Source: Variovorax sp. EL159
GTDB taxonomy: Bacteria > Pseudomonadota > Gammaproteobacteria > Burkholderiales > Burkholderiaceae_C
Assembly: GCF_900100965.1 (NCBI RefSeq)
Contig: NZ_FMUJ01000003.1
Coordinates: 682,001-746,000 of the forward strand
DNA: 64,000 nucleotides
Reading direction: 5' to 3'
Position 1 is the stretch's first letter. Each line of letters opens with the position of its first letter. A model generated the notes under the pieces. That model ran no database searches and was not told where the DNA came from. It saw only the letters and a list, made by a program, of their open reading frames with translations. Shown here piece after piece: positions 63,371 to 64,000 of the stretch. The position numbers and the translations under genes are program-made.

Positions 63371-63829
63371 ATGAACATCGACAAGAAGGACCGCCTGATC
63401 CTCGAAGCCCTGCAAGCCGATGCCCGCCAGAGCCTGGCCGCGCTGGGCAAGCGCATCGGCCTTTCGCAACCGGCCATGAGCGAGCGCGTGCGCAAGCTCG
63501 AGGATGCAGGCGTGATTGAAGGCTACGGCGCCCGCGTCAACCTGCGCGCACTGGGCGTGGGGCTGCAGGCCATCATCCGCATCGAGACCACGCATGCGGG
63601 CATCGCCAAGTCCCTGAAGCTGTTCGACGCCATGCCCGAAGTGCTGAGCGCCGACCGCGTGACCGGCGAAGACTGCTTCATCGTGCGCTGCGCGATCGCG
63701 GAGCCGGCCGACCTGCAGCGCGTGGTGGACGCCCTGGCGGTAGACGGCGCGGTGACCACCTCGCTGGTGCTGTCGAGCCCCGTGAACAAGCACGTCACCG
63801 TGCACGCCGCGAAGCTGCCGCGCAAGTAA
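63371..63829 (+). CDS. Lrp/AsnC-family transcriptional regulator
   Basis: A 152-aa regulator with a helix-turn-helix (LAALGKRIGLSQPAMSERVRKLEDAG) and the ligand-binding RAM domain (VLSADRVTGEDCFIVRC). The ATG at 63371 gives the usual family start DKKDRLILEALQ. It is divergent from the GST gene with 126 nt between and may regulate it. Effector is probably an amino acid. Confidence 0.92.
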   Translation: MNIDKKDRLILEALQADARQSLAALGKRIGLSQPAMSERVRKLEDAGVIEGYGARVNLRALGVGLQAIIRIETTHAGIAKSLKLFDAMPEVLSADRVTGEDCFIVRCAIAEPADLQRVVDALAVDGAVTTSLVLSSPVNKHVTVHAAKLPRK

Positions 63830-63848
63830 CCGCGCAGCCGTGCAGCCG

Positions 63849-64000
63849 TCAGCGCTGCGCCTTGTCCTTCTGGTTCTGCGCCTCGATGCGTTCGCGCGCG
63901 GCCAGCCAGTCGGCGTCGCTCCACTGGCGCAGCTCGTAGAAGTTGCCGCCGGTGGCCAGTGCATTGCCGCCGTCCATCATGATGCTCTGGCCGGTGAGCC
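63849..64000 (-). CDS. SDR-family oxidoreductase, C-terminal end only
   Basis: Only the last 50 codons are in the window. TGQSIMMDGG is the C-terminal signature of classical short-chain dehydrogenases. The remainder, RQWSDADWLAARERIEAQNQKDKAQR, is a charged tail. The start lies beyond 64000, so the enzyme cannot be named further. Confidence 0.75.
   Translation of the reverse strand, partial: LTGQSIMMDGGNALATGGNFYELRQWSDADWLAARERIEAQNQKDKAQR

Overview
The window is a continuous stretch of high-GC bacterial chromosome that looks like a member of the Comamonadaceae, most probably Variovorax or a close relative. This rests on base and codon use, conserved gene orders (dnaX-ybaB-recR, trxA-rho-rpmE2, phoR-phoB-phoU-pstBACS), a type B ribosomal protein L31 and an AddAB-type helicase-nuclease; the genus is inference. 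No phage, insertion sequence, CRISPR array or plasmid gene was seen. The region is core and metabolic chromosome rather than an island.

Layout. 1-6.2 kb: membrane lipid enzymes, a secreted peroxiredoxin, an aldehyde dehydrogenase, and a Mn-type superoxide dismutase coupled to a ZIP metal transporter behind a Fur-box promoter. 6.3-8.5 kb: two exported proteins. 8.5-11.6 kb: molybdenum cofactor operon moaA-mobA-moeA. 11.7-16.7 kb: rnhA, a methyltransferase, gloB, a lytic transglycosylase and LtrA. 16.7-20 kb: a NitT/TauT-type ABC importer and a MAPEG protein. 20-30.4 kb: recR-ybaB-dnaX, 4.5S RNA, and an AddB-AddA-flavoprotein operon. 30.5-37.1 kb: trxA, rho, an oxidoreductase, L31, a membrane glycosyltransferase-like protein and a MATE exporter. 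37.1-49.2 kb: a large phosphate-starvation block (phoR, phoB, phoU, pstB, pstA, pstC, pstS, ppx, sixA-like, ppk, olsB-like). 49.3-52.2 kb: a cNMP-domain thioredoxin-reductase-like flavoprotein, a UBP zinc-finger protein and a glutathione transferase. 52.2-54.2 kb: two tRNA genes and several small unknown genes. 54.3-64 kb: DUF4865, LysR, a D-threonine aldolase-like enzyme, an acyl-CoA dehydrogenase, an enoyl-CoA hydratase, PhoX, DUF488, GST, Lrp and the end of an SDR gene.

How it works together. The clearest system is phosphate control. PHO-box-like 11-bp-phased repeats precede pstS, ppx, ppk and the olsB-like acyltransferase, which would join phosphate uptake, polyphosphate turnover and phosphorus-free lipid synthesis under one regulator. 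A second unit is the Fur/metal/superoxide operon. Other regulatory details read from the bases are a nine-A slippery run in dnaX that could yield a gamma subunit, a rho leader whose last hairpin covers the ribosome-binding site, a terminator inside the ABC operon, and a consensus TATAAT box for gloB lying within the first codons of the opposing methyltransferase gene. A 65-bp dispersed repeat occurs twice, each time between convergent genes.
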